A DNA stretch of 64,000 nucleotides from Bolinopsis microptera (taxonomy: Eukaryota > Ctenophora > Tentaculata > Lobata > Bolinopsidae). The notes under the pieces are model-generated. The model searched no databases. It was not told where the DNA came from and worked only from the letters and a program-made list of their open reading frames with translations. Both the position numbers and the translations under genes were made by a program. This document shows positions 23,391-36,815 of this stretch, one piece after another. The stretch covers positions 17,337,058 to 17,401,057 of the forward strand of contig NC_087081.1 in the NCBI RefSeq assembly GCF_026151205.1, given 5' to 3'. Within the stretch, counting starts at the first letter, position 1, and each line of letters begins with the position of its first letter.

Positions 23391-24520
23391 ACAAACTTCC
23401 CTTTGTGAATGGGAATCAGAAACTGACCGCCATCTTGCCAGAATGGGCTCGTAATTTGAAATTTAGCTGAGAAAAACGATCGAGGTTAAGAAATTTAGGC
23501 TCCCTGGGTGCATCCTAAGAATCTACAGATGAAATTATCTAAATAAAGAGGGTTTGATTAGGTTATGAGCATGGCATGTGTTACCCAACCAATTGTAGAT
23601 TTGCATTAATAATTTCCTTTAAGTAGAGGAACATGATGAAGTTACAGCTAGAGTCTAGAGTCTAGACTTAACATTACCTTTTACATCAAATATTATGATT
23701 TTAGATGATAACTGTTGATCGTTATCAAGTGTGATAGGGTTACATTTTTCATCACTGAACAAATTCGGAGTTTTATTTTTAGTTCACCTCACACTAAAAA
23801 TATGGAAATACATTTTCCAGCATCAGTCAACCACTTCTTATCTCTTTTTGCGTTAAAATTTAATACGGACCACTTTAAGTTGTACGTGTGTATACAATGG
23901 TATGTTGTCATGGTAACTCCATACTCTAGACAGTTATATCATTACAAACCACCTATATATAATATACCTATAAAATAAATAATGGGTACGTGCCCGCTAG
24001 GAAATTACTTTTCACGTAATTTGGCCAACACTTTTCTTCCCAAATCTAAACGAAGAAGTTTGTAAACCATAACGGAGTTATTTGATGATATTTTTTAATT
24101 TTAAAATACCATGATGATCTTTTATCTAATAATTTTAGCCAGGGAAATGGACAGGCTTGTGATGTGGGAACTAAGTTTAGTGATTCAGTATAACGTTAAT
24201 AATATGATAAATACTGTTATCGCTATAGTAACCACTGTATTTTAAATGACATGTATTACTTATAGGTAAATTATAGGTAAATTATCTATAGATTAAATAT
24301 TTTTAATTTTGGGTAAGATTAAAAATATCACGTCTTAATGCTCAGTGCTCACCGATTTATTCTCCCCATTTCAAAGTAAATCGCTTCAACATGGTCATTA
24401 TTCAAAATTTAAATATTGAGCCACAAGGAACATGCACAGTTATACAGGGATAAACAAAGATTACAACTTATTGTACTCCTTGAGGATACGATTATAACAT
24501 GAAGTAGTTTCTCTGCAGGG

Positions 24521-24584
24521 GGGGGGGGCAGGGGGGCGGGGCTCTCTGCAGGGGGGGGGGGGGGGGGGGGCTCTCTGCACTTAC
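24521..24584 (-). repeat. G-rich repeat beside the kinase donor
   Basis: Runs of 10 to 20 G separated by CTCTCTGCA, three copies. In the minus-strand sense the unit TGCAGAGAG followed by C runs starts six bases into the intron after the donor GTAAGTGCAGAGAG, so the array begins inside the 5' splice region. Confidence 0.75.
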
Positions 24585-24639
24585 CCATTAGGGCATTCTT
24601 CTAGCTCATTCAACAACGTGTGATGACAGTACTCGAACA
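24585..24639 (-). CDS. CDKL1/4-like kinase, exon d (hinge)
   Basis: Acceptor TTTTCAG, then TG completing a Val codon, FEYCHHTLLNELEECPN and GG, then a GTAAGTG donor. VFEYC-HT-L is the hinge signature of CDKL kinases. Phases join exactly to exon c (24778) and exon e (14689). Confidence 0.9.
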
Positions 24640-24777
24640 CTGAAAATTAACAATCATCATTAGTTACATAGTAACATTATTTATATCTAAACAATGTGAA
24701 CATGGTTCAATTGACGACAATATAAAACATTAGGCTGCAGCATATCATCAAAAATCATAACAAATGAAAATGGTTAC

Positions 24778-24844
24778 CAAGATGAATCTTTTTCTTTCTT
24801 CTAAAGACTTGTAGTAAATTTACTAAGTTTCCATGCTTCAGCAG
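24778..24844 (-). CDS. CDKL1/4-like kinase, exon c
   Basis: Acceptor TTTCAG, then LLKHGNLVNLLQVFRRKKKI-HL plus G, donor GTAACC. It matches the CDKL LKH-NLVNLLEVFRRK segment (beta 4-5). It is 67 bp, so it enters in phase 0 and leaves in phase 1. Confidence 0.9.
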
Positions 24845-25003
24845 CTGAAAGTTTCAATCATTACTATTTCTTTATTAACCAGAATTCCAATTCAAAACTT
24901 TTTTGTACTTTCGTACGAAAGAATGTTATTGTTATTAGAAAGAGATCGTTACACAAAACTTTGTATTGTATAATACTCATACATAAACATTATCTATAAC
25001 AAC

Positions 25004-25310
25004 CTCTATCCTAGAGGTTGCGAGTTCGATCCCTGTCAGGGGGACAGTTAGTTCTCAACATATTATGACCAAAAAGGAACGACCGATCACCAAACCATGG
25101 TGTTGCTTAGCACAAAATGGTACACGGCCTAGGCCTTGGAAACAAATCAATTGTTGGTAGCTGTGATGGGCTCCTCGTGCAGAAATGCATGAATATCCTC
25201 CTCCTTGCTGACACTTGTGTGAGCTTGGAGAAGCATCATGAGCGGGCGTTGCCAGGTAACTGGCTATCCCGTGAATGGAAGCTCGTAAATATATTTTTTT
25301 AAACATAAAT
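25004..25310 (+). mobile_element. Possible SINE with tRNA-like B box
   Basis: Begins with a tRNA 3'-half-like stretch (CCTAGAGGTTGCGAGTTCGA, B box GGTTGCGAGTTCGATCC), followed by about 260 bp of GC-richer sequence and a T-rich end. It lies in a kinase intron. I see no A box, so it would be 5' truncated. Open frames on both strands have no recognisable motif. Confidence 0.4.
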
Positions 25311-25340
25311 ATTATATAATATGTAGATTATACATTCCTA

Positions 25341-28147
<2,807 letters not shown>

Positions 28148-28151
28148 TTAA

Positions 28152-28456
28152 CAGGTGATACTCGTAAAATATTTGTTTCAAATATCCAACTCGGCGCGCG
28201 TCCTGGTAGGTTATAAACTTACAAGGAGTAAAACAAACAGTCAATTAATACGTGACTTGTGATAATAAGTTTAACCGGCACACTCTCATAAAAAACATGA
28301 AAAATGAAACAAATTATGCATGTGCCGCGCCGCACTAAACAAAATTCGGACAGCATATTAATTATACTGTAGGTTTACAACCTATTAGGACGCGCGCCGA
28401 GTTGGACTCGTCGACGGTCCTAATATATGGAACAAATATTTTACGAGTATCACCCG
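28152..28456. mobile_element. TTAA-flanked MITE
   Basis: Inverted ends start C(A/G)GGTGATACTCGTAAAAT and remain paired, with interruptions, for about 90 bp (both arms contain CCAACTCGGCGCGCGTCC). TTAA stands at 28148-28151 and 28457-28460. A TTAA target suggests a piggyBac-like family. Other copies of the end occur at 28497, 28820 (also TTAA-adjacent) and 58355. Confidence 0.75.
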
Positions 28457-28819
28457 TTAATAATTAAATTGTTGTTTGTATTGTTGTACATTGATCCGGT
28501 ACTCGTAAAATATTTGTTCAAATACAAAACTGCATTGACAAGCTAAAAGTCCAAAACAACATGCAGCTAAAACAAAAATTTTTTGTCATTGGTCATATCT
28601 TGGAGGATTTCGCCGCTTCGACGCGCCGCGCGAAATATCATTCTTGCTTCGCATTACTGGGCGGCGCTCAGCTTGTCATCCCGCCTAATCTCTATTATGA
28701 ACATAAATATAATTATAGCCTGATGTTCCCAAGTAAGCTTCGCAACGCAAATAGCAAAGCAACGATTTCAATGGCATGGGTTAAAATTGTCAATCAAGTT
28801 ATATCATTATTTATTTTAA

Positions 28820-29610
28820 CGGGTGATACTCGTAAAATATTTGTTCCATATATTAGGACCGATTTTCTTTCATACAATTATATTACACTTCAAACAATCA
28901 GTTCATGTTTAAAACTTGTTTTCTCTTTAAAATCTGTCATTGTATTTAACCAAGTCAAAAATCATATCAGAACACGATTCAGATTTGATCTGTTAAGAAG
29001 TACACTTAATTGCACTGAGGGGAATCAGAGGAAGGTCAACAGCCCAGCAATCAGCATCTTGAACTGCAAGACGTATCCTTTAACCTCATCCTTCAACCCT
29101 ATCCCCCAGAAGACGAGCTTTGCGGTCTCCTAGATTTGTTTATGTAAATTTATGTAGATATTTTACTGTACTATTTTATATTGTATACAATTTTACGGAC
29201 GAAATGATCCCAGGGGGAGTCCCAACTCACCGCTTCGGCGGGTAGTTGATGCACTGATCACAAGCAAGAGCCACGTTGGTCTATTTGCTGTGAGGTGTCT
29301 CAGCTACATGGGTTGGGTGTCCCCCCATTTTTCTTTTCCTTTTTTTTGTATTTGGAATTGATGTTACGCTCAAATAAGGTGCACAAACCCTCCTAGCCCA
29401 AAGTTTCTCAACGATTTACCACGGCCATTTCCTATCCTCTTAGAGGAGAAAGAGGGATGAAAAGTGGTAGTGCAGTTAAAATAGCAGATTAAGATATAAA
29501 TTTAGAGCCAGTGCATTAATTGTCATTTGGCTACTTTTACTGTAAAGGTTTTTTATAAATGTTCCTCAGTTTTTAAGGGGCTTTTTGATTTGATTTGATT
29601 TTTCTCAGAT
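28820..29610 (+). mobile_element. Second TTAA-type end, then possible retroelement 3' remnant
   Basis: At 28816 TTAA is followed by CGGGTGATACTCGTAAAATA, the same end as the MITE, but no partner end is seen downstream. Around 29150-29610 the sequence ends in (TTTGA)n-like repeats at 29585-29605, as some LINE 3' ends do. The 190-codon frame across 28561-29133 has no known domain. Confidence 0.35.
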
Positions 29611-29792
29611 TTTTACCGCAAAACCTAATTTACTTTGGCTGTTTCCTTTCCCCAAACTCTAAGGTAAATCAGGGTTTTACCGTATATTAAGACACAATGA
29701 AACTATCGGACCACGATGTATTGGGACTTGCCACCCCATGGCAACATTAAAATATATCGACTCTGTTACATCGTTTCCTGTTAATAGAAAAC

Positions 29793-31490
29793 TACATAAA
29801 GTAAAGTAAAGTAAAGTAAAATTTATGACATCACATCATCACACATGTCTACAAACTATCATCGCACTGTGTGAAAAAACATATAATAAATATTTCCCCA
29901 CCAACATTAATTAATTATCAAATACAATATTTAAAAACAATTTCATCAAAAACATTATCCTATTTTAAAAACTTCCCAGTGGAATAAAGATTTATAAAAC
30001 GCTTCTTTGCCACATAAGGATGGAACCAAAGATAATTGTTATGTTTCTCTTTATTACTGACATAACTGGCTCCCTCAATTCTTACTAAAACTTCATTAGA
30101 AACATTCCAAAAAAAGCAATCATTTGTAATACTTTTAGAAATCATATCTATCTTATATCCTTCTAATTTAATTTTAAAACCTAAAACTGTCACAGAGTTC
30201 TTGACGTCCGGAGGGAGTTTGTTCCAATATGGAATAACTCGCTCCGGGAGAAAAGACTTCTGGATATTCTTGACCTTTGTCACACTTTTACTACATCTAT
30301 TGGATGAAACCAGATTAAGACCTGATCTGCTTGGTCTGAACAAGTCTGAACCATAATCAGTCATACCATTAATAACCTTAAAAGCTTCAATAAGGTCCCC
30401 ACGTATTCGCCGCTCTGCCAGCGTTGTCAAATTGAGGATTTCCAGTCTACGGCTGTAAGGAAGAGTACCCACCTCATCAATCAGACGGGTAAACCGCCTG
30501 TGGACGCTCTCCAGCTCCAAAACAGTCCCCCAACTTCCATGAGCCGCAGGTGGATTCCACAATTGGACACAATACTCAAGATGAGGTCTTATTAAAGCTT
30601 TATATATAGCAATCATAACAACCTTTTCTCTAATAACTAAATTCCTTACAATCCAACAAATCATACGATTTGCCTTAGCGATACATGCTTTGATCTGTTC
30701 GTTCCAAAGCAGGGAGCTATGGGTAATAACCCCCAAATCTTTTTCCTGTGCAAATACTTCAAGTTCTATACCATTTACCTTATAATTTAAATTAGAATTG
30801 TTGTTAAAATTAATGTGCACTACTTTGCACTTGGCAGGATTAAATTGTAAAAGCCAAATACTTTCCCAAACTTCTAATTCTTCGATATCTTCAGCAACAC
30901 TACCGTGGTTAGCTGCATTACCAATTAATTTAAGATCATCAGCAAATAACTTTATCTTATTTTTTACAAGGTCAGGCAAATCATTAATATACAGAATGAA
31001 TAGGAGAGGGCCTAGAACTGACCCCTGAGGAACACCAGATAAAACATGTTTAACCTCGGACCATTGTCCTTCTACAGAAACCCTCATAGTCCTGTCTGTA
31101 AGAAAATCTTTAATAACATCTAAAACCTTTCCTTTGACACCAAAGCCTTCCAATTTAGACAGAAGTCTAAAGTGGGGGACTGTGTCGAATGCCTTACTAA
31201 AATCAAAGTATAGAAGATCAACCGAGGCACCTTCATCTAAAATGTCAAGAATGTCATCAAATGTCTCTAAAAGATTAGATAAACACGATTTACCCTTAAC
31301 AAATCCATGCTGATGCTTCGAAATTCGATGTTCTAGAAAATTTAATACATGTGCTCTCACCAACTTTTCATACACTTTGCACAAAATACACGTTAATGAA
31401 ACTGGTCTATAATTTAAGGGGTCCGATTTAATACCCTTTTTAAACAATGCTACAACAGATGCATGAATATGAATGTTTTCATTTGTTTAT
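29793..31490 (-). mobile_element. CR1/L2-like LINE, 5' truncated
   Basis: Comprises the reverse transcriptase frame below, about 140 bp of 3' UTR and a (TTTAC)n tail at 29793-29822 (minus-strand sense). A short tandem tail instead of poly-A suits CR1-type elements. The endonuclease part is absent, as expected of 5' truncation during insertion. Confidence 0.8.
29960..31480 (-). CDS. Non-LTR reverse transcriptase (5'-truncated)
   Basis: About 500 codons with RT motifs in order: FKKG-KSDPLNYRPVSL (motif 1), HQHGFVKGKSC, YFDFSKAFDTVPH (motif A Asp), GVPQGSVLGPLLFILYINDL (motif B), LFADDLK (motif C, FADD), FNPAKCKVVHI and KDLGV, then the C-terminal thumb with YCVQLWNPP and LPERVIPYWNKLPPDVKNS, typical of CR1/L2/jockey-like elements. 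The frame is open upstream to a TAA near 31485 with no suitable ATG at its head, so the first residues belong to the truncated body. Catalytic Asp residues are intact, yet the element cannot be autonomous without its endonuclease. Confidence 0.93.
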   Translation of the reverse strand, partial: ENIHIHASVVALFKKGIKSDPLNYRPVSLTCILCKVYEKLVRAHVLNFLEHRISKHQHGFVKGKSCLSNLLETFDDILDILDEGASVDLLYFDFSKAFDTVPHFRLLSKLEGFGVKGKVLDVIKDFLTDRTMRVSVEGQWSEVKHVLSGVPQGSVLGPLLFILYINDLPDLVKNKIKLFADDLKLIGNAANHGSVAEDIEELEVWESIWLLQFNPAKCKVVHINFNNNSNLNYKVNGIELEVFAQEKDLGVITHSSLLWNEQIKACIAKANRMICWIVRNLVIREKVVMIAIYKALIRPHLEYCVQLWNPPAAHGSWGTVLELESVHRRFTRLIDEVGTLPYSRRLEILNLTTLAERRIRGDLIEAFKVINGMTDYGSDLFRPSRSGLNLVSSNRCSKSVTKVKNIQKSFLPERVIPYWNKLPPDVKNSVTVLGFKIKLEGYKIDMISKSITNDCFFWNVSNEVLVRIEGASYVSNKEKHNNYLWFHPYVAKKRFINLYSTGKFLK

Positions 31491-33355
31491 CCAAGTAAAC
31501 CTAACAAATCTTCTTTTTAGAGCTGATATAAATTTGTCATGGCTCAAACTGTGACTGATGATACCCAACTCTTCAAATCAAATCAATTCTTTTTACCAGG
31601 AATGTAAGTAAATTTACATTAGTTGCTTCAAGTTAGTTGCTTCAAGTTAAATATGTTTAGAGATCTTCCTATCTTCCAAATTTGTGTCGTTTGGATAAGA
31701 TTAAACTACGTATCAATTCATTAATTAGTTATTTCATTTCATGTTATTCAAATTATTTTTATTGATAATTATTTTTCTTCAGGAAAACAAGGTCTGCTCC
31801 AGGTTTACTTTTGAGGTATTGTGATAACTATTTTATTATTCCTGCGTTGTTAGATCTTTTACATTAAAGCTTTTTAAATGAGGTTTTCAATTTGGACAAA
31901 ACTCTGACGAAGCCAAGTGATTAAGGTTTTTCAAATCGGTCGGTGGTAAGTGGTTTAATTAATGGTTTTGTACTGCAAATGTGATATTAAAGTGACTCAC
32001 TTTTTGTCCCTCTCTCACACTCTCTCTCTCACTTTCTCTCCCCATTTACATCTCCCTAATTACTGCTTTGTACATAATTAGGTAATTTGGCAGTGGAGCC
32101 TATTAAGTATTACTATTGGATACTTGTATTACATGATGGGCGCTTAAAATTAAATTTACTCTAATGCGGTCGGTTTAAACTGAGCGAGTTTATACTTTTG
32201 CACAATTTTAACTTTTGCACCGTTTATACTTTTGCAATTCAACTGCGATAGTAAAGTCCCGGCCGTAGCCACGGGTTACACTAGTTTCATCATATTCACA
32301 AACATTACGATCAAAGTATAATACCCTTTCAGTCAAAACTCTGAGAATATTGGTTTCACAACACGGAATGAGTGAGTTAATTAAATTGGCTTGTTGCCAT
32401 GTCCAGGTCCTGCTAGTTGACATCATGCTGGTTCATGTTTACAGATTATGGCGAGATTCTGGTGAGTGCTCTTCAAATAGACACATCTGCTAAATCTCTA
32501 TTCATACTCTTAAATTAATTCTGTGGCTTTTTTGTTTGATATTATATTATGTATATATACAGATTACAGGGTGGCCCAGAAGTAACTGCCAACACGCAAT
32601 CCTTTAATAACTCACGTAATTCGTGTCAGAATTGCACAACAATTTCAGAGAATATAGATACCGTATAAGTCGAACTTAGATTTCCTAAAAGTCTCGTAAA
32701 ATTTCATTGATTAGAGAGGGTGTGGCACGCCACCCCCTTTTTTTCACTATTGTTACCATAAAGTAAGAACGCTTTCAGCTAGGAACTCCAAAGTTTCTAG
32801 ACACATTTGGTTTGATAATTGAAGTTCTGTCCCAAAATTTCAAGTTGGTTGTTCACAATTTAAGCGAGTTATGATCATTTTAAAATCTTGCAGATACGTG
32901 ATCTCTGCACTTATATATTACAAACGTTGGGTCTTATTACCATGATATTTGAGACCTATCACTTTACTGTAAAGAAAGACGAGCACGGAGCCAGGCTCCA
33001 GTTGACTGTTGTGAGAGAATAATACGTTTTGCATTTTATATACTTATAGACTAGGGAGTGAAATAATTTTAATGGTGGTGAAACATTATTGGTCAAAACA
33101 ACATAGAAGTGCTCATACTCGTGTATTTCTAGAAACTCCATATTCCTCAGTAAATATGGAATGTGATCTGAAAAGGTGACGCAAAACAGATTTCAAATTA
33201 TCAAGCAAAATTGGTTGGTAATCATGTGATAGTATGCTAGGATACTGTTATTAGGCTTTCTGCACGATTCCCATAGTGCAGATCTAATGGCAACCCAATG
33301 GCCCCATTCCACGTAATGAATAAACTCTTTATGCCGAAGTAGCTAGAGAGCTCCC
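31491..33355. other. No gene recognised; solo mariner-like end at 32573
   Basis: Mostly unique AT-rich sequence. At 32573 ACAGGGTGGCCCAGAAGTAA resembles the terminus of the mariner-like element at 16253, but I found no matching inverted end. Confidence 0.4.
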
Positions 33356-33547
33356 TTTTTTAGTTTGATCCTTTGAAATATAGAGTTTTCAGCCTCATTA
33401 CTTCCCCTTATTACCCCTTATTTGAGTGCTGGTGAACCACTAAGGGATAATAAACGAGTTTTCAAAATAAATAAAAAACGAGGCTGAAAACTCGCTTGAA
33501 ATCAGGGACCCATTTATAAGCTTTATTTCAAAGGATCAAACTAAAAA
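33356..33547. mobile_element. Short hairpin MITE
   Basis: TTTTTAGTTTGATCCTTTGA at the left is mirrored by TCAAAGGATCAAACTAAAAA at the right, with a second inverted pair inside (GAGTTTTCAGCCTC / GAGGCTGAAAACTC). About 190 bp, no coding capacity, upstream of the receptor exon. Confidence 0.75.
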
Positions 33548-33809
33548 TGTGGACTTCTTGTCAACATTTTCGGGGAAAAGGGAGAGGTAAATCAGGGTAC
33601 GGTATATCAGTTTTTTTTCTGTATCTATATAATAGACATATCTAGACATATCTAGACATATCTTAACTCAAACAGTTTACACTTTTACAGTGGTTCTTTT
33701 GCTGGTTTTGTTCTAGAAAATGTTTTGCTCACTACATTCTAGGGACGATTGTTTTCTCGCATTTTCCTGACTTCCGATTTGTTTTCTTGTTTCCTGTTGT
33801 TATTTGTAG

Positions 33810-34747
33810 CGTGTCCCAGGTTAAGCACGGACGATGACGACAACAACGAATCAATCTACATCAACATATTCCTCTCATCAATCCTGTTCGTCATGTGCAT
33901 CTCCTCAATGCCAGCTTATTTCCACTCAGTCCACAGCTTCTTTCTTATCTTCAAGAAGGGGCAACCATTCTACATATTGCTTCTCTTTGTACTACTCACT
34001 TCCTTCCTTAACTTGGCTGTGGCTGCGCTGGATGGGGTGGGCTTCTGGACAAGTATATCCCATTTTAATTGTGTACTGTTCGGATGTTTCAGAACTGCTA
34101 TACTCATTGTTTCCTCACTGCTGATTGCATTCGTTTGCATCAGCCGCTGTATCGCTGTTTCTTCTCTCGATCTGTACAAGAGGTTAAACAAAACGTTCGT
34201 TTTAACGTCAATTTCTGGCATGTTACTGGTATTCAGCATGGTAATACCAGGATTGTTTTACCAGTTGGGTCACATCGACTTCAAGTACATCGGCCCTCCC
34301 ACTCACATCGGCTGCAGTCCTATACTGTCCCACAACAGCAAGCACACTTACATTTCCTTTATTATTTTCTTCATATTTGCATGTGATTTCATATTACTGG
34401 TAGTGTACCTGGTGCTCTACCGCCGACTGCACTCCCCCTCGATCCGACCCTGCATGAAGAAACTAAAAGCCTCTGCAAGGAAAGTGTCCCTCATTATCAC
34501 CTTCACCTACCTAGTACTGCACCTCCCTCTCGTGGTAGTCTACACTGTCTTCTCCTTCAGCCCCACTAGTGTCATCTCCATTGGTAGTTCCGTAGGTAAA
34601 CTACTGCTCGACTTTGCTCTCAGATTCCTTTCTTACCTCTACTCCGCTCTGTTACCTACTATTATAGTTAAAACTGGCTCCATGAACGAGAAGACGCTGT
34701 CTGCAGCAAGGCAATCCGTCCACATTGCAAACACCAACAAAACTTAA
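33810..34747 (+). CDS. Seven-transmembrane receptor, probable last exon
   Basis: An acceptor TTATTTGTAG at 33800-33809 opens a frame of about 312 residues to TAA at 34745. No ATG precedes CPRLSTDDDDNNESIYINIF in frame, so the start lies in an upstream exon. An acidic outer N-terminus is followed by seven hydrophobic spans: INIFLSSILFVMCISSM, FYILLLFVLLTSFLNLAVAA, CVLFGCFRTAILIVSSLLIA, FVLTSISGMLLVFSMVIPGL, YISFIIFFIFACDFILLVVY, VSLIITFTYLVLHLPLVVVY and FALRFLSYLYSALLPTIIV. After span 3 stands ISRCIAV where class A receptors have DRY-IA, and span 7 has ALLPTIIV instead of NPxxY. Cys at the start of span 3 and in loop 2 (HIGCSP) could form the usual disulfide. Ligand unknown. A divergent rhodopsin-type orphan is the best reading. 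Confidence 0.8.
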
Positions 34748-35759
34748 CTGTAAGGATTTCAGCAATTCAGAAACCTTTTAACCGTTGTTATTAAAGTGGA
34801 ATCATTGTAACTAGTAGTAGTAGTAGTATGGAATCATTGTAACTAGTAGTAGTTGTAGTATGGAATCATTGTAAAGTCTCGTGTAGCTGGTTATTACGTG
34901 AGATGAAAAAAAGAACATTGCTTTTAATGTAAGAGCGTTAGTGGTCATATTTTTGAATATAAATGCTTTAGATTCTTATCAAATTATATATTTTATGCTT
35001 TTTATGTCGTTATTAAACTTAAATGGGATGATTAGAACTATGACATCTTATTGCTGCAATTTTGCTAATCCTTTAATATTTTACTAGATTATGCTATTCA
35101 TTTTTGGCAATGAAGAATTGCTAATTTTACTGTTATTCTTAAAATATGAGCGTGTTTATTGGATATTACCGTGAGCTAAAATATTAAATATTATATGGTG
35201 ACTGGAAAATAAGCGAAAAACAACAGGGATTGATGTAGTTGAAAAATTCAAAGGATGTGCTATTTTAGTTCAGCTCTCCCTCCCTACATCCCCCTCCATC
35301 CCCTCCCTCTCTCCCTTCCTTGCAAGGCTTTTCTAAAGGCTTTTCTAAAGAAATAAAACTTGATATTTTGAAGGCCTATTGAGTAAAAGAAGAAAGTGTT
35401 ACTATATATATACAGTTACTATATGTATACAAGTGCAAGGCATTTCTTGCAAAAGAGTGACAAGTAAAATTCATTTATTTATTGATTCATTATTTATTTT
35501 AAAATTTATTTTTGATTATATTCGTTCAATCTTCTCAACTCTCAGATCCCATCTTAATTATACCATAGAAAGTCATGTCTTCCTCGCCTCCCTTAAAGAT
35601 TTGACGTCAAACTTTATTTGTTTATTTTCTCATTTTATAGAAAATAAATAAATATGAGGAGAGGAGCTTTTGTGAGATGAGAAACCATTGTTTGGGGAGG
35701 CGCCATATAGTTGGGGGAACAGTGCAATACTAGCAAGTGGAGCTACATCAGACAATCTT
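34748..35759 (+). other. Receptor 3' UTR and flank
   Basis: AT-rich. Candidate poly-A signals ATTAAA (34791) and AATAAA (35350). TAACTAGTAGTAGTAGTATGG is duplicated near 34810-34860. No further gene recognised. Confidence 0.45.
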
Positions 35760-36103
35760 ACTGTTTAATATACAGGGGGGGGGGAAAACTGCTTACTAGA
35801 AAAATTTTTTTGGGGGGGAAAGTAAACTAAAATTAGACCAAATCTTACTGTTTAATATACAGGGGGGGGGGGGGGGGGAACCTGAAAAAACTAGAAAGTG
35901 GACCCCAAAACCCAGAAAAATCTTACTGTTTAATATACAGGGGGGGGGGGGGGGGAACCCTTTGCAATACTAAAAAGGGGGAAAGCTACATCAAAAATTT
36001 TTTCTTTTTTAATTTTACAGGGGGGGGGGGGGGGGGGGGGGAACAGGGGCAATACTAGCAAGTGGAGTACATCAGCCCAATTTTTTACATTTTTAAATAT
36101 ACA

Positions 36104-36141
<38 letters not shown>

Positions 36142-36202
36142 AACAGTGCAAAAAACTAGAAGTGGGGGCTAAATAAAGAAAATTTCTTAAGTTTAATATA
36201 CA

Positions 36203-36248
<46 letters not shown>

Positions 36249-36524
36249 GGGGGGGGGGGGGGGGGGGGGGGGAACAAGTGCAATTTTAGCAAGTGGAGGC
36301 TAAAAATCAGAAAAATTTCTTACTTTTTAAAATATACGGGGGGGGGGGGGGGGGGGGGGGGGAACATTTGAAAAATACTACCCAAGGGGGAGAACATCAA
36401 CAATCTTATGTTTTAATTTCGGGGGGGGGGGGGGGGGGGGAAAAAGTCCCAAAAAACTAGAAATTTTGGAGCTAACAAAACTTTACTTTTTTAATATCCC
36501 GGGGGGGGGGGGGGGGGGGGGGAA

Positions 36525-36564
<40 letters not shown>

Positions 36565-36634
36565 GGGGAAAAGTGAAATTACTAGCAAGTGGACCTAAAA
36601 ATAAGGAAAAAATTTTAAACTTTTTAAAATTATA

Positions 36635-36697
<63 letters not shown>

Positions 36698-36758
36698 AGC
36701 ATTTGCAATACTACCCCAAGTGGGGGTTTCATCAGACAATTTTTAATTTTTAATATAC

Positions 36759-36791
<33 letters not shown>

Positions 36792-36815
36792 GGGGGGGGG
36801 GGGGGGCAAAAAGGG
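35760..36815. repeat. G-run array, about 80-bp unit
   Basis: About ten degenerate copies of CAATCTTACTGTTTAATATACA followed by 8 to 50 G and a GAACAGTGCAATACTAGCAA segment. G-run length and spacers deteriorate from left to right, so the consensus is unreliable. The 82-120-codon Pro-rich frames on the minus strand are repeat shadows. Confidence 0.85.

Larger units (their letters stand above)
14690..24584 (-). other. 9.9-kb intron of the CDKL-like kinase
   Basis: Bounded by a GTAAGTGC donor at 24584 and a TATTTCAG acceptor at 14690. It contains a Helitron-like copy, a mariner-like element, at least seven minisatellites and two CCAAT/CACGTG-rich stretches. I recognise no exon inside. A minus-strand 83-codon frame at 20513-20764 and several plus-strand frames lack recognisable motifs. 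Confidence 0.75.

Noticed and set aside
25055-25306. Possible kinase exon in the stretch between exons b and c
   Set aside because: The peptide does not match CDKL; the missing segment was found at 24778-24844 instead. The stretch looks like a SINE.
28561-29133. 190-codon plus-strand frame
   Set aside because: No recognisable domain. It crosses a transposon terminus at 28820 and is probably chance.
33749-33809. Receptor start at the beginning of the open frame
   Set aside because: The frame opens after a TAG with no ATG; a TTG start is not credible in an animal, and a good splice acceptor sits at 33800-33809.
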